Positions 11,806-23,866 are shown, counted from the first letter of the stretch. The stretch is 64,000 nucleotides of DNA from Benincasa hispida (GCF_009727055.1 NC_052351.1:60060205-60124204); one strand, 5' to 3'. Numbers and translations are program-made. Notes: a model not told the origin generated them from the letters alone.

Positions 11806-12899
11806 CACTATAAGAAATTAGGCTTTTTTTTTTTAAAAAAAAAAAAAAAAAAACTGTTTCCGGCATCGAAAAAACCCATTTTTTCCGACGTTTTTCTGGC
11901 ATGGGAAACATAGGATGTCTCGACGTCGTTTCCTAGACCGTCAACCTAGAAAAGGTGGGAAAAAAATTTTAGACCTCTTCCATTGCTATGGTTTAGGCGT
12001 TGGGAGAAAATTCTTATATCAACGTGGGGAGAAGCATCGGGATTTTAAAAAATTTCACAAAATTTTTTTAAGGCTCTCTTAACGGTAGTTAAAAGTACCA
12101 TTGGGAGAACACAACCCACTCTTCCAACGTTGTGTAAGGCATCAGGATAGGATAGGGTGATTTAAAACCCTAATTTTTACCTCATTCTTTTCTCACCTGT
12201 GCCGCCCAAACCAATTTTTTCCCTCCTTGTACAGGCTCAGAATGGCCCTACTGCTGCCGAGAACCCACGCTGTTGCCACCGGTGCTTCACACCACTATCG
12301 CTGATCCTCACAAGTCCTTGCTGTCAGTGCTTCACACCCAACATGTCCCTTTTGCCAATGCTTCAGGCCCGGTGCTTCACGAAGCTGAGGCCGCCACCTG
12401 CTAATGGACCTGACAGAAGCTGACGCTAACCACACCCCCAACCGAAGCTAATGTCGACCACCACCGTTTTCGCCCAATCTTCTCTCTTTTTTTATTCAGT
12501 TTGAGGTACATCGTCTTCTATTTTATTTTGTTTGTTTTTTTTTTATTTTGGGTTCCTCAACTTAGTACGGATTTTGTGTATGCTTAATTTACTTGTTTAG
12601 ATGGTTTATTTGAGAAATATAAAATGATTGGATGAATTTGATGTGGTTTGTTACTATTTTAAGGGATTAGTTTTTGGATGGTGAATGTGGAACAAATTAG
12701 CTTGAGATTAGTTTCATATTTTTATTTATTTAGTTCTTCGTATCAAGTTGAAATTTTAGATAAGTTTTAAGATTCAATTTCATATTTATATGCTTGAAAC
12801 CAATTTTAAATAAGTGTAACATGTCAATGTTATTATTTTGAATTTCATTTTTAGATACAAAATAAACCAAGTTGAAATTTTAGATAAGTTTTAGATTTT

Positions 12900-13070
12900 T
12901 TTTATGTTGATTAAGTTGGTTTGTTTTGTATGTTGAGTTAATTTGTTTGTTTTTTATGTTAAGTTAAATTGTTTGTTTTGGATGTTGAGTTAAATGGTTT
13001 GTTTTGGATGCTAAGTTAAATGGATTCTTTTTGTATGTTTGGTTAGTTGGTTTGTTTTTTATGTTGGTGT
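12900..13070 (+). repeat. about 27-bp minisatellite, 6-7 copies
   Basis: Units follow the pattern ATGTTGAGTTAAATGGTTTG followed by TTTTGG with small changes, running head to tail six to seven times. It lies in the non-coding stretch between the leader and the transposase coding part of the second CACTA element, so it is probably intronic. Confidence 0.75.
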
Positions 13071-13424
13071 TAACTTGTGGTTGATTATCGTTGTAAGATA
13101 ATTTAGGATTAATTTATGGTTGAATTATATTTATATTTGGAATTGTAGAATAATAAGTCTACTAGTAATATATTAAAAACTATTTCTCTTTCAAATCATT
13201 TCAAGGAAGAGAAAACTTTATAAAATTAGTTGAAATTAAAAATGATCAAATAACTCGTGTTCCTACATTAGTGAATCTTGTCCTTAAAGAAAACAACTCT
13301 TGTAATAAAACTAATAGTCAGAGAAATTGAAACTATAAATTCTAATATAACTAATTATCTAAATCATACAGGTTTTAACTTATCATATATTATGTTTGTG
13401 TTGGCTCAAAATAAATATCGTGAA

Positions 13425-15240
13425 AAATAGATAAAGAATGGATTAAGATTAGGGACAAGTTATCAATTGAATATGCAAAAGGAGTAGCACAATTTCTTGA
13501 AGTGCAAAACTTCATGTTAATAACTCCAAAAAAAAAAAATAAAAAAATAAATAAGATGTCTATGCAAAAAATGTATGAATGCAATGTGGGAGCCAATAGA
13601 TGGAGTTGAACAATATTTATTCATTAATGGAGTAATTCCGACGTATCATCAATAGGTATATCATGAAAACCCAATTGACTTATCTAGAGGATATGAGAGT
13701 CCTACATCTCAATCGGCACATGATAATGGATTAAGTACAATAGAGATTAATGTTGTGGATGACGAAAATGAAATTTTGAATATTATAAATGAACTACAGT
13801 GTTCAATTGCCGATATAAATGAAGATAACGAGAATGAGATGCATACAAATGCCCAAGAAAGAGAAAACGATTCAAGCTTATTTGAAGATTAATAAATAAA
13901 GCATATAATCATTTGTGCCCTAGTTGTACAAAATTCTCTTCATTGATATTTTTTGTGAAGTCGATGCATTTTAAGGTTCATAACGATTGGACTAACAAGT
14001 TGTTTGACTTGTTACTTGAATTGTTAAAAGAAGCGTTTCACGTTGGAGCATCTATACCTAGTTTATTTTATGAAGCTAAAAGAAAATTACGTGACTTAGG
14101 ACTAGGTTATGAGTATATTCATGCTTGTAAATACGATGCATCCTATATTGTAAAGAATTTATTGATTGGCAAGAATATCCAATATATGGTGAGTCTCGGT
14201 ACAAAGTTGACAATGGAAAAAGTAAAAAGATTTCACACAAAATTTTATGACATTTTTCTTTAATACCAAGATTGAATCAAATATTTGCATCTAAACATAT
14301 TGAACATAAAAATGAGATGGCATAAAGATAAAGTGTTGAAACTAATGAAGTGTTGCAATATCAAGCTGATGTTGATGGATGGAAGCATTGTGATCGTGAG
14401 TTTTCTCAGTTTGCTTCAGACTGCAAAATGTTCGTTGAGGACCAGCTTCAGTGGATTTAATCTATTCAGGAATATCAGTACTTCATATAGTATGTGGCCT
14501 GTTGTGCTTATTGCTTACAATTTTCCACCTTGGAAGTGCATGAAAGAGACTTTTTTTTTTATCTCCCTTCTTATACCCGGGGCAAAATCTCTTGGAAAAG
14601 AAATTGATATTTATTTACAATCATTGATTGAAGAGTTAATGGAGTTATGGAATGATGGTGTGCGTACTTATGATTGTGTTAGCAGCGTGAATACTTTCAA
14701 CTACACACGAGCTTATTCTGGACTATTAATGACTTTCTCGGGTATGGTGACCTATATAGATGAAGTACCAAGGATAACAAGCATGCCTTATTTATAAAGA
14801 GGATATATCATCATTAAGATTAATAAGAAAACAATGTTTTGTGGGACATCAAAATTATCTTCCAAATCACAATTGGCATAGGAGTAAACAATATGATCGA
14901 AAAGTGGAACCTAGACCTCCTCCAGTATTTATGGATGAAGAAAATATATTATGATAGCTAAACTTGTTCAACTTTTTCGTGCTTAGAAAGCTTCTAGAGA
15001 AATGTGATAAAAAAACAAAAACAAAGTTCAAATTGGAATTAAAAAAGAAAAAGTATATTTTTCCAATTTCCATATTGGTTGAAACTTTTGTTGAGATATA
15101 AATTGAATATAATGCATATAAAAAAATTGTGATAATTTGGTAGGCACGTTGTGGAAAGAATAAGAATACAACTAATGATCATTATACGAAAAGAACTAGA
15201 CCTGCAAAAGGTAGGGATAGTGTTGTAAAGTCATTATTAG
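13425..15240 (+). pseudogene. CACTA Tnp2-family transposase, broken
   Basis: Around 13425-13600 a transposase-associated N-terminal domain can be read in pieces (EWIKIRDKLSIEYAKG). From 13913, CTKFSSLIFFVKSMHFKVH and SLFYEAKRKLRDLGLGYE then IHACKYDASY are the conserved Tnp2 lead-in. After a frameshift near 14270 come MRWHKDK, STSYSMWPVVLIAYNFPPW and MKETFFFISLLIPG, then EIDIYLQSLIEELMELWNDG and TYDCVS. Past 14700 the frame shifts again, but KVEPRPPPVFMDEE and IEYN-like pieces follow to about 15070. At least four frame breaks and an A-rich insertion near 13527-13553 make it non-functional. It would have encoded the DDE-type transposase of the element starting at 11806. Confidence 0.85.
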
Positions 15241-15249
15241 TGACAAAGC

Positions 15250-16429
15250 TGTTGGGTTATATGTCCTAAAACTCATTGTAAAATTAAACATATTCTATTT
15301 ACAACAAAAATTTTATTGAGATATAATCAATAGAGTTGTTATTGAATATGTAAAATTGAACTTGTAGAACCTAATTCTGGTAAACTAACGAACCTCTGGC
15401 CATAGTATGAATACTTGAACCTTATGTGGAGACATAAAAGAGGATCAAGTTTGAGTATATAGCCAAAATTGTCTATAAGTATAAAGATAGGGTTGGGTAC
15501 CTTATCCTGGGGACACTATGGACTTTGTATTAGATACAAATGATGTGATCCTGAAATCGTCTATGTGGAGGCATGTGAATGGGGGCATCCTAGGCAAAAT
15601 ATGTTTGCATAAGATTGGATCACGAAATAGTCATTTTTTTTTTTTTTTATAATGATCGTTTACTGTTAAAACGAAATATTTCAATTTGATGACCTATGGT
15701 AATTTGATCTCAATCCTAAGGTAACTATGAACTCCTGTTTATTCGGGATTATACTTTAATATGCATAGGTGAGAGTAGCTCAACATCGTCGCACAATTAT
15801 AAGCCTCCTATTTTAGGGGTAAGACTCGGTAGATAGTTAGGGACATAGTCTGCATGATGGAATTGTCTCCTAACCGTTTTAAGGTTAGCAGATAGGTTGT
15901 TTCCTTAAGTACTGTCTATAAGTTTTAGGGTTACTGACTATGGTTAAATCAAGTGGACAAAAATATATTTATAGTGAAGAGAGTGCAGCTACTGGCTTTA
16001 GTGAAGTGACCCAATAGTTAATGAATGTTCGTTAATTCAGTTAAAAGAGTTTAGCCAATTAATCTAAAATCGTTGAAACTCATCATCTTAGATCATTAGG
16101 TCCCCTACTAGCTCACAAACAGATTAAACCTTAGAATAGTGTGATAAGAAAATTTGAAACATTCAAATTCGATTTAAAGGAATTATTAATTATATGCGAT
16201 ATAGTTAAACGTTTAATTATTGTATTAAACGAAATTGGAGAATTGAAAAATGTTTAAATATGATTTAAATATTAAATACATGAATAATGATTCATGATTG
16301 TGGAATTGGTGGTTTAATGATTTAATATTGGATATTAAATTATTTTAATTAATTAATTAAATTGTTTTTAAAAAAATTATTTAAAATTAATTAATTTTAT
16401 TTAAAATTTAAAATTTGAATTTTATGAAA
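15250..16429 (+). mobile_element. copia family-A LTR, left half
   Basis: It starts TGTTGGGTTATATGTCC and carries the landmark blocks of the family-A LTRs at 29156, 31927, 38967 and 57548: the GTCCTAAAACT start, CATGAATACTTGAAC, TTGGGTACCTTATCC, GAGAGTGCAGCTACTGG and CTAGCTCACA. It interrupts the Tnp2 pseudogene and is itself interrupted at 16429/16430 by the gypsy-like element. It continues at 22394. No PBS or gag follows, so it is a solo LTR or remnant. The five bases before it are AAAGC; I did not find a matching TSD. Confidence 0.75.
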
Positions 16430-16969
16430 TGTAACGACCCAACCCCCTAGGATTCAAGTTAGACCGTTACTAAACACATGCATGCATGGAACTTAAAACG
16501 ACATCCTTTTATAGTGAAATAAATGCTAAAGAAATAAGTTGAACTCAAAAGACCTTCATTAAATTTAGATATTAAAAAACACGATATGATACCCATAAAT
16601 CATAAATGATAATAAATAGGTCTGAAAACAAATCTTCATAGTAAATTTCAAACAGCAAATGAAAGTTGAAAAACATGGAAAGAAATCTAAATATCATGAG
16701 CGGAAGCATAAAACTAGTCCCCAGTGGCTCGTTCAAGGATTCCTCTTGTCATTCACCAATGCGTTCTTGCCCTTACTTGAAACATAAACATGAGAAATGG
16801 TGAGTATAAAATACTCAGTAAGTAACCCCACTACTGGGGTCGGGCTAGGCATCTATGTCCTCTAGATGCCTACCTCTGGTAGAACATAAAAATTACTCTA
16901 GTTCTCATGAGACACATACATACATGCAAAAGCGGCTTCTATCCTACTGTAGTTAAGTATGCCCACTAC

Positions 16970-17213
16970 CTCCGGTGAATCCCGAAGAAACACAATATCT
17001 GGTGAATCCCAAAGGAAACACAATATCTGGTGAATCCCGAAGGAAACACAATCTTGTGAATCATGAAGGAAACACAATATCTGGTGAATCCCGAAGGAAA
17101 TACAATCTGGTGAATCCCGAAGGAAACAAATCTGGTGAATCCCGAAGAAAACATAATATCTGGTGAATCCCGAAAGAAATACAATCTGGTGAATCCTGAA
17201 GGAAACACAATAC
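16970..17213. repeat. LTR minisatellite, nine units of about 26-28 bp
   Basis: The unit is CTGGTGAATCCCGAAGGAAA followed by CACAAT with an optional AT. I count nine units with point changes. The paired LTR has six units at 20745-20906. Unit length alternates by the optional AT, so translations drift between frames. Confidence 0.9.
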
Positions 17214-18097
17214 CTAGTGGGCATCTAGCTAATCAGTAAAGTCACTATCACAGTCTCAACATCACAATTATTACAATATGGTTTTATAAATACATATACA
17301 CCTCAACATCATGGCTATACAGCATGCATTTATGCCTCTATATTCTCATATCAAATACACCCTCAGTGAATTAAGTATCACCTCTTACTAGCATGCAAGT
17401 CTCTACGTGCACAAATAAATCTTTCAGATTCTCATCCAAAAACATATATCGGTCATACTATACTATCGATCTATCATTTATCGTTCTATCATAATATTCA
17501 TCTATCATGCTGGCATATATCTATCGTCTAGCCCGTGGGCAGTTCCAACAGTAAGATTACTTACTTTGTTATTAGGTTGAATCAAAAAGCAATTGAATCT
17601 TGTGAAATTTTTGAATCCTTAATCGAGCCAAATATTTGAGCAACTAACCCCTTTTAATCTCCATAATCTTTGAATTAAATAAAAAATTCCTGTTGAAATC
17701 ACCTTAACTCTGCTTGACAGCCTGCTAGCGACCTTTTAAACTTCTTCAAACTTTCAAATTTAATCTCCAAAATCACGATTGAAATGATAATTAAACACGT
17801 TATTTATTGGGTATTCAAGATCCTCAACAAAACCATGAAAATCATTTAGATCTTATCCCAAAACTACGAACCTCACGATGGCGTTCGATAGAAGATAACG
17901 ACTAGAAGAGAGGAGACCAACGACGAGCAGATCTGACGACATGAAGGTCGGAGCGACACGGTTGCAACTTACGAAGGAAAGGATGTGGACATCGGTGGTG
18001 CAGTAGCCGAAGTTCATCTAAACTAGAGAGAAAGTGAAAGTGGGGGTTTGAAAATTCCATATTTCTTTTCTTTTTAATTCTCTACCATACAAATACA

Positions 18098-18213
18098 TAA
18101 TATATATATATATATATATATATTATTTCCTTTCCTTTTCTTAAATTCCAAAACCCATATATATTCTTTCCTTTTCTTTTCTTAAATTCCAAATCCCTTA
18201 TATATATATATAT
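18098..18213. repeat. TA-tract pair flanking a segment inverted relative to the partner LTR
   Basis: TA tracts at about 18098-18123 and 18199-18213 enclose 18124-18199, a C/T-rich duplex of CTTAAATTCCAAAACCC and CTTAAATTCCAAATCCC. The partner LTR carries the reverse complement at 21780-21857 between its own TA tracts, while flanking LTR sequence remains collinear. Confidence 0.85.
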
Positions 18214-18743
18214 TTTTTTCTTTTTTTTTTCTTTTCCTTAATAAATATGTCATATTAAACTCAAATCTTTCACCTCTTCTCCAATTAATTAAATAAACCT
18301 AAAAATAAATTCACAACTTTAAATCACTTCTTTCCATAAATTCTAAATCCCAAAATTAAATTCTAACTTTCCAAATTAACTTTGAATCCAAATTTAAAAA
18401 TCTTTTTAAGTACTTGGTTTAATTACTTCCAAATAAATCAATTATCTTTTCCTAATTCTTTACTTAAATTTTAGATCCAAGTTCCAAAATTAAAGAGGGT
18501 AAAAATCTTAAAACCACAATTTCCTCTTTTCCCTTTCAAATTTCACAAAAACTCAAAATTTCTTATATAAATAATTCAATTATCCCTTCCAATTAATTTA
18601 AAACTCATACTCAAAGAATCCACATTAACCAATAAAACTTCAACTGTAATAATTTGTTTCCAAATTTTAAAGATTAGGAAACTAAAACTCAGCAATTTGA
18701 GATACTTAACTTAAATTTTCCTAAAAAAAATGGTGATGTTACA

Positions 18744-20201
18744 TTCTTCCCACATTTAGAACTTTCGTCTTCGAAAGTTCAAATCTCGAAGAGCTTTTGA
18801 TACTTAATCCTTACCTCATCCTCTCGCTTTCGAGTTGCTTCATCGATCCAAGTGAATAGTATTTCAAACTTCAATTGTCCATAAAGTTCTATACCTCATT
18901 TCATATAACATCTCCAAATTTTCGAAGGAAAACCAATTGAAGTCGATCTCATATGCTCGCAACCAAGGAACTCTTAATTTAGGAAGCCAAACCAACTTAG
19001 CCTTTGACCTCAAAATATTAATTTCCTTTATCCTATCACATTCATTAAATGATTTTATTTTCCTCCCACTTATCTTCGTTAAGATCAATAAGTTAAAGGT
19101 TCTCTTTTTCAATTTTCAAGTGAAACATACTCTCTATATCGAAATAGGTGATCACTTCCAACCCTTTTATAACCTACCATTCAACTTCAATCTTCATACT
19201 TTTATTATGGTACTTTCCACAAGTTAACATTGGCTTTAAATTCCAAATTCTCTTCATCATCTTAGTATAGCTAATTAAATTTAAGCCTCTTCATCTCAAT
19301 AAGACATAGGTAAAGTCAAAGTACCTTGAGATCAACAATTTGTTCCAACGACTTATTTTCTCCCATTTTATACCAATTATAATTTCAACCACCTCACCTT
19401 CCTTGACCAATTTATTTCATTTAAGTCTCTAAGGAATTCCTTATACTATTGCTTTGTGTTCCAACTAGTAATTCTTCTTCTTTTTAGATGCATTACATAA
19501 AGAACTAAAACACCATCCCTTACTCAATCCATCAACTCTGACACCATTAAATTAATTATGACCTATCAATTCTTTCGAAATCTCTTGAAATGTTTTGACC
19601 TCAATATCTAGTAATCTCTAAATAAACCACCGTCTCTTCCTCACCTCTTGCATATCTTATAAAGCAACTTAAATCTTGTACTTAGGAATGTGTGCTTTGT
19701 GACAAAATTTCTTGTAGCATCACCAATTTTTATTCCCTCAATGCAACACATAATACTATTCCTCAGCGAATTCCCAACTCGCCTACCTTATTCGATGGTT
19801 TAGACAAATATATCCTTTACTTTCTTTCACATTATAAGTTCATAACACTTCATAGTTCTACAAAATTTCAATATCTATGAACACAAAAATATGTCTGTTT
19901 CTATTAGTTCTTCCATAAATTAACTAATGCCAAATGGTCTTATTGTGATCCTTCGTTCCTTCCATAATACAAAAAGTAATAGTTATCTCATATTAACTCC
20001 TTTCAGGTCATTAAACTAGCAATGACAATCACTCATTACATAAAGCTTAGACATGAAGGCTTTCAAACACATTTTCCATAAAACATGTAATGAAGGAGCG
20101 TACCTGGCAATGATGAGGAATCTGTTCATGAGCCATAAGGCAATCTGGACTTACATAGTAAGTCAGTCTACAGAACCCAAAACAAGGGCTCTGATACCAA
20201 C
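18744..20201 (-). other. non-coding interior of the gypsy-like element
   Basis: This 1458-bp stretch has only short ORFs without recognisable domains. In element orientation it starts with the PBS (20186-20200) and ends with the purine tract GTGGGAAGAA at about 18744-18753. It may contain a packaging signal. No gag, protease, RT or integrase motif is visible in any frame. Confidence 0.75.
20186..20200 (-). promoter_or_regulatory. primer-binding site, TTGGTATCAGAGCCC on the minus strand
   Basis: It lies one base inside the LTR end at 20202. TGGTATCAGAGC is the classic plant retrotransposon PBS complementary to initiator methionine tRNA. It decides that the element runs on the minus strand. 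Confidence 0.9.
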
Positions 20202-22388
20202 TGTAACGACCCGAGCCCCTAGGACTCAAGTTAGGCCGTTACTAAACACATGCATGCATGGAACTTAAAACGACATCCTTTTATAGTGAAATAAATACTA
20301 AATAAATAATTGAACTCAAAATACCTTCATTAAATTTAGATATTAAAAACAGACGATAGGGTACCCATAAATCATAAATGATAATAAATAGGTCTGAAAA
20401 CAAATCTTCATAGTAAGTTTCAAACATCAAATTGAAAGCTAAAAAACATGGAAAGAAATATAAATATCATGAGCGGAAGCATAAAACTAGTCCCCAACGG
20501 CTCGTTTAAGGATTCCTCTAGTCATTCGTCAGTGTATCCTTGCCCTTACCTGAAACATAAACATGAGAAATGGTGAGTATAAAATACTTAGTAAGTAACC
20601 CCACTACTGGGGTTGGGCTAGGCATCTATGTCCTCTAGATGCCTACCTCTGGTGGAGCATAAAAATTGCTCTAGTCCTCATGGGACACATACATACATGC
20701 AAAACTGGCTATTATCCTACTGTACTTAAGGATGCCCACTACCTCTGGTGAATCCCGAAGGAAATACAATATCTGGTGAATCCCGAAGGAAACACAATCT
20801 GGTGAGTCACGAAGGAAACACAATCTGGTGAATCCCAAAGGAAACACAATATCTAGTGAATCCCAAAGGAAACCCAATCTGGTGAATCTCGAAGGAAACA
20901 CATTACCTAGTGGGCATATAACTAATCAGTAAAGACACTATCACAGTCTCAACATCACAATTATTACAATATAGTTTTATAACATATATTTACATCTCAA
21001 CATCATGGCTATATAGCATGCATATTTGCCACTATATCCTCATATCAAATATACACTCAGTGAATCAAGTATCACCTCTTACTAGCATGCAAGTCTCTAC
21101 GTGCACAAATAAATCTTCCAGATTCTCATCAAGAACATATATCGGTCATACTATATATCCATCTATCATGTTATCGTTCTATCATAATATTCATCTATCA
21201 TGCTGCCATATATCTAGTGTCTAGCTCGTAGGTAGTTCCAGTAGTAAGATTACTTACTTTGATATTAGGTTGAACCAAAAAGTAATTGAATCTTTGTGAA
21301 GTTATTGAATCCTTAATCGAGCCAAATATTTGAGCAACTAACCCCTTCTAATCTCCACAATCTTTGAATTAAATCCAAAATTCTTGTCGAAATCACCTTA
21401 ACTCTGCTTGACAGCACGCTAACGACCTTTTAAACTCCTTCAAACTTTCAAATTCAACCTCCAAAATGATAATTAAACATGTTATTTATTGGGTATTCAA
21501 GATCATCAACAAAACCATGAAAATCATTTAGATCTTATCCCAAAACTACGAACCTCACGACGGCGTTCGATAGATGACAATGACTGAAAGAGAGGAGGAC
21601 CAATGGCGAGCAGATCCAGCGACATGAAGGTCGAAGCGGCACGGTTGCAACTTACGGAGGAAAGGATGTGGTCGTTGGCAGTGTGGCAGCCGAAGTTCAT
21701 CTAAACCAGAGAGAAATTCCGTATTTCTTTTCTTTTTAATTCTCCACCACACAAATACATATATATATATATATATATAAGGGTTTTGGAATTTAAGAAA
21801 AAAAAAGGAAAGGAAAGAATATATATGGGTTTTGGAATTTAAGAAAAGGAAAAGAAAGTATATATATATATATATATATATATTTCCTTTTAAGTCATAT
21901 CAAATTCAAATCTTTCACCCCTTCTCCAATTAATTAAATAAACCTAAAAATAAATTCATCAACTTTAAATCACTGCTTCCCAAAAATTCTAAATCCCAAA
22001 ATTAAATTCTAACTTTCCAAATTATCTTGAATCCAAATTTACAAATCTTTTTAAGTATTTGGTTTAATTACTTCCAAATAAACCAATTATTTTTTCCTAA
22101 TTCTTTACTTAAATTTTAGATCCATGTTCCAAAATTAAATAGGGTAAGATCTTAAAACCACAATTTCTTCTTTTCCTTTCAAATTTCACAAAAACTCAAA
22201 ATTTCTTATACAAATAATTTAATTATCACTTCCAATTAATTTAAAACTCATACTCAAAGAATCCACATTAACCAATAAAATTCCTCAAATGTAACAATTT
22301 ATTTTCAAATTCCAAAGATTAGAAAACTAAAACCCAGCCATTTGAGATAGTTAACTTAAATTTTCCTAAAAAATTGGGGAATGTTACA
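20202..22388 (-). repeat. 5' LTR (element orientation) of the non-autonomous gypsy-like element
   Basis: 2187 bp, matched by 16430-18743. It carries six minisatellite units (20745-20906) and the inverted TA-bounded segment (21757-21883). It is followed by the TSD copy TGAAA at 22389-22393. Confidence 0.88.
20745..20906. repeat. LTR minisatellite, six units
   Basis: These are the same 26-28 bp GGTGAATCCCGAAGGAAA-type units as at 16970-17213, but three fewer. The LTRs were identical at insertion, so unit number has changed since then in at least one of them. Confidence 0.9.
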
Positions 22389-22393
22389 TGAAA

Positions 22394-22690
22394 ATTCAAA
22401 ATCAAATTTGTTTTAATTTGAAATTTGAAATTTGAAATTTAAATTAAAATTTGAAAATATTGATAAAATAAGTTAATGAGATTTAAGTGAGATTTTCCTA
22501 CTTAATCAACCTACCACTCAAATTGGTTGTGATTTGGTGTCAAATTAAGGTAATTTTATTTTGCATGGTCAGATTGAATAAATGTCTTTTTTCAATATGT
22601 TGCAAATGAGGCATGTAATTGAAATAAGTGAGAAAAGAAGTTCTCTCATTCTCATGAACACACTTTCTTAATGTTTTCACCATAGAGTTC
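22394..22690 (+). mobile_element. copia family-A LTR, right half
   Basis: It resumes the LTR interrupted at 16429, just after the TGAAA duplication, with the AATTTGAAATTTG-rich tract and a TTGGTGTCAAATT-like block also seen in the other family-A LTRs near 30570 and 42110. The exact right end is not resolved; similarity fades by about 22690. Confidence 0.55.
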
Positions 22691-23398
22691 TTTGCTAACC
22701 CCTTACTCAATCCATTACACTTTCTCTCCTTTTGACCTTATCTTATTTTGGGCTTTGTCATTTTATCCGTTGTATCGTTATTTTACGTTTTCATTCCTCG
22801 ATTCAAAATTGTCCATAACATTACTTCTCACTCCTAAGTTTGATTTAAAGGACGGATTACCTACTAATCGGTATATTGCACATAACATTAACCCACTCTT
22901 GTAGGGATTAGATTAGTTGGTTATATATTATTTAAAAACCAAAATCTAGAAAGAGGGACAATTTTGTCTTATGAAAACTAACAAATTCTCTTGAAATGTA
23001 GATTTAGACATTTTTTTAATGAATCTTTGTTTTAAGTATTTTTTTAAAATGCAACAATCTAAAACTAGCTATTTTTATGCTTGACTCTAACCACGATTAA
23101 GAGGCAAAAAAATCTCTTAATCAAAATTACATGATATTAAACAATCAAAATTGAACCTTTGAAAATTCAACGCTATTAGTAAAAAATCGAATAATTCAAT
23201 ATTATTATTGTAATAAAATGTTAGGTGTCAAGACATTCATATTCTTTGAAATTTGTGAGGTGAAATTTCTGTTCAACCCTATCAATGATGATGTAAACAA
23301 AATAATTGAATGATGAAGGGATCTTAAAATCACGTATCCATTGGTAAAGAAATCCACTTCAAATTTCACTAAATTTTTTATTATCTAATTTTATAATT

Positions 23399-23430
<32 letters not shown>

Positions 23431-23859
23431 TTTTCATATCCGTGTTCCTGTTGTGCTCGTCAATTTCACAACAATCCATATATTTTTATTAGTAATTTTA
23501 TCCATATGCCATTAATATTCATTTAATATGTTATAATACAAATCCCTCCCAAAAAAAAAAAAGAAAAAAAAAAAAAGAAGAAAACGGAGCTGTGTCCATT
23601 CCTTTCTATTTTCTGGAGATAGTGGCCCAAGGATTGTTAATGCTTAGATTTATATTTGAAAATTTGCCATGTTTAAATAAGGCTGTTAATGCCATATATT
23701 TCAAAACACATAATAAATACTTGTGTATAATTTATCAATAATAATAATAATAATAAATAAAGAAAAAAAACTTGGGTTTAACCCCAATTATTAAAAAATT
23801 ATCTTTTTGGTGTGTAGAAGAAAAGGGTTGGTAAATAAATAAAAAAATAAATACTTGGG
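22691..23859. other. intergenic region upstream of the SDR gene
   Basis: AT-rich, no gene seen. It contains an ATT microsatellite (about 23399-23426), an A-rich run (about 23551-23583) and an AATAAT run (about 23738-23758). The last few hundred bases probably hold the SDR promoter. Confidence 0.5.
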
Positions 23860-23866
23860 TATAAAA
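23860..23866 (+). promoter_or_regulatory. TATA box of the SDR gene
   Basis: TATAAAA lies 94 bp upstream of the ATG, which would place transcription start near 23890-23900 and give a C/T-rich 5' leader of 60-70 bases. Predicted from position only. Confidence 0.5.

Larger units (their letters stand above)
11806..15249 (+). mobile_element. second CACTA element, 5' part only
   Basis: The left terminus CACTATAAGAAATTAGGC begins at 11806. It is followed by T- and A-runs and GACGTTTTTCTGGCATGG / GGCGTTGGGAGAA-type subterminal motifs. A C-rich leader (about 12180-12480), an intron-like AT-rich stretch and a broken Tnp2 transposase follow. The element stops abruptly at 15249, where a copia-type LTR begins. 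I do not find the matching right terminus downstream of that LTR, so the distal half appears lost. Confidence 0.75.
16430..18743 (-). repeat. 3' LTR (element orientation) of the non-autonomous gypsy-like element
   Basis: It pairs with 20202-22388 over nearly its full length; identity by eye is roughly 90 percent. It differs in having nine minisatellite units rather than six (16970-17213) and in the orientation of the segment between two TA tracts (18124-18199). ORFs on both strands across 16898-17224 are products of the minisatellite, not genes. Confidence 0.88.
16430..22388 (-). mobile_element. complete non-autonomous gypsy-like LTR element, 5.96 kb
   Basis: The element is bounded by a perfect 5-bp duplication TGAAA (16425-16429 and 22389-22393) and carries two LTRs, 16430-18743 and 20202-22388. 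The minus-strand primer-binding site next to 20202 and the purine tract next to 18744 fix its orientation as minus. LTRs read TGTAACATT... to ...GTTACA on that strand. The interior is only 1458 bp and lacks gag or pol, so the LTRs make up over three quarters of the element. This fits a LARD/TRIM-like non-autonomous derivative mobilised by an unknown gypsy partner. It sits inside a copia LTR. Confidence 0.88.

Noticed and set aside
16970..17213. Regular repeats resembling a CRISPR array
   Set aside because: Units are head to tail without unique spacers, and lie at the same place in both LTRs of a retroelement in a plant genome.
16898..17224. Overlapping ORFs on both strands with repeated GFTRF / GIHQI-like peptides
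   Set aside because: They are translations of the 26-28 bp LTR minisatellite in several frames; no start context or conservation supports a protein.
23611..23640. GATAGTGG as a possible right end of the second CACTA element
   Set aside because: Neighbouring bases do not match the inverse of the left terminus at 11806 and no subterminal repeats lie nearby.
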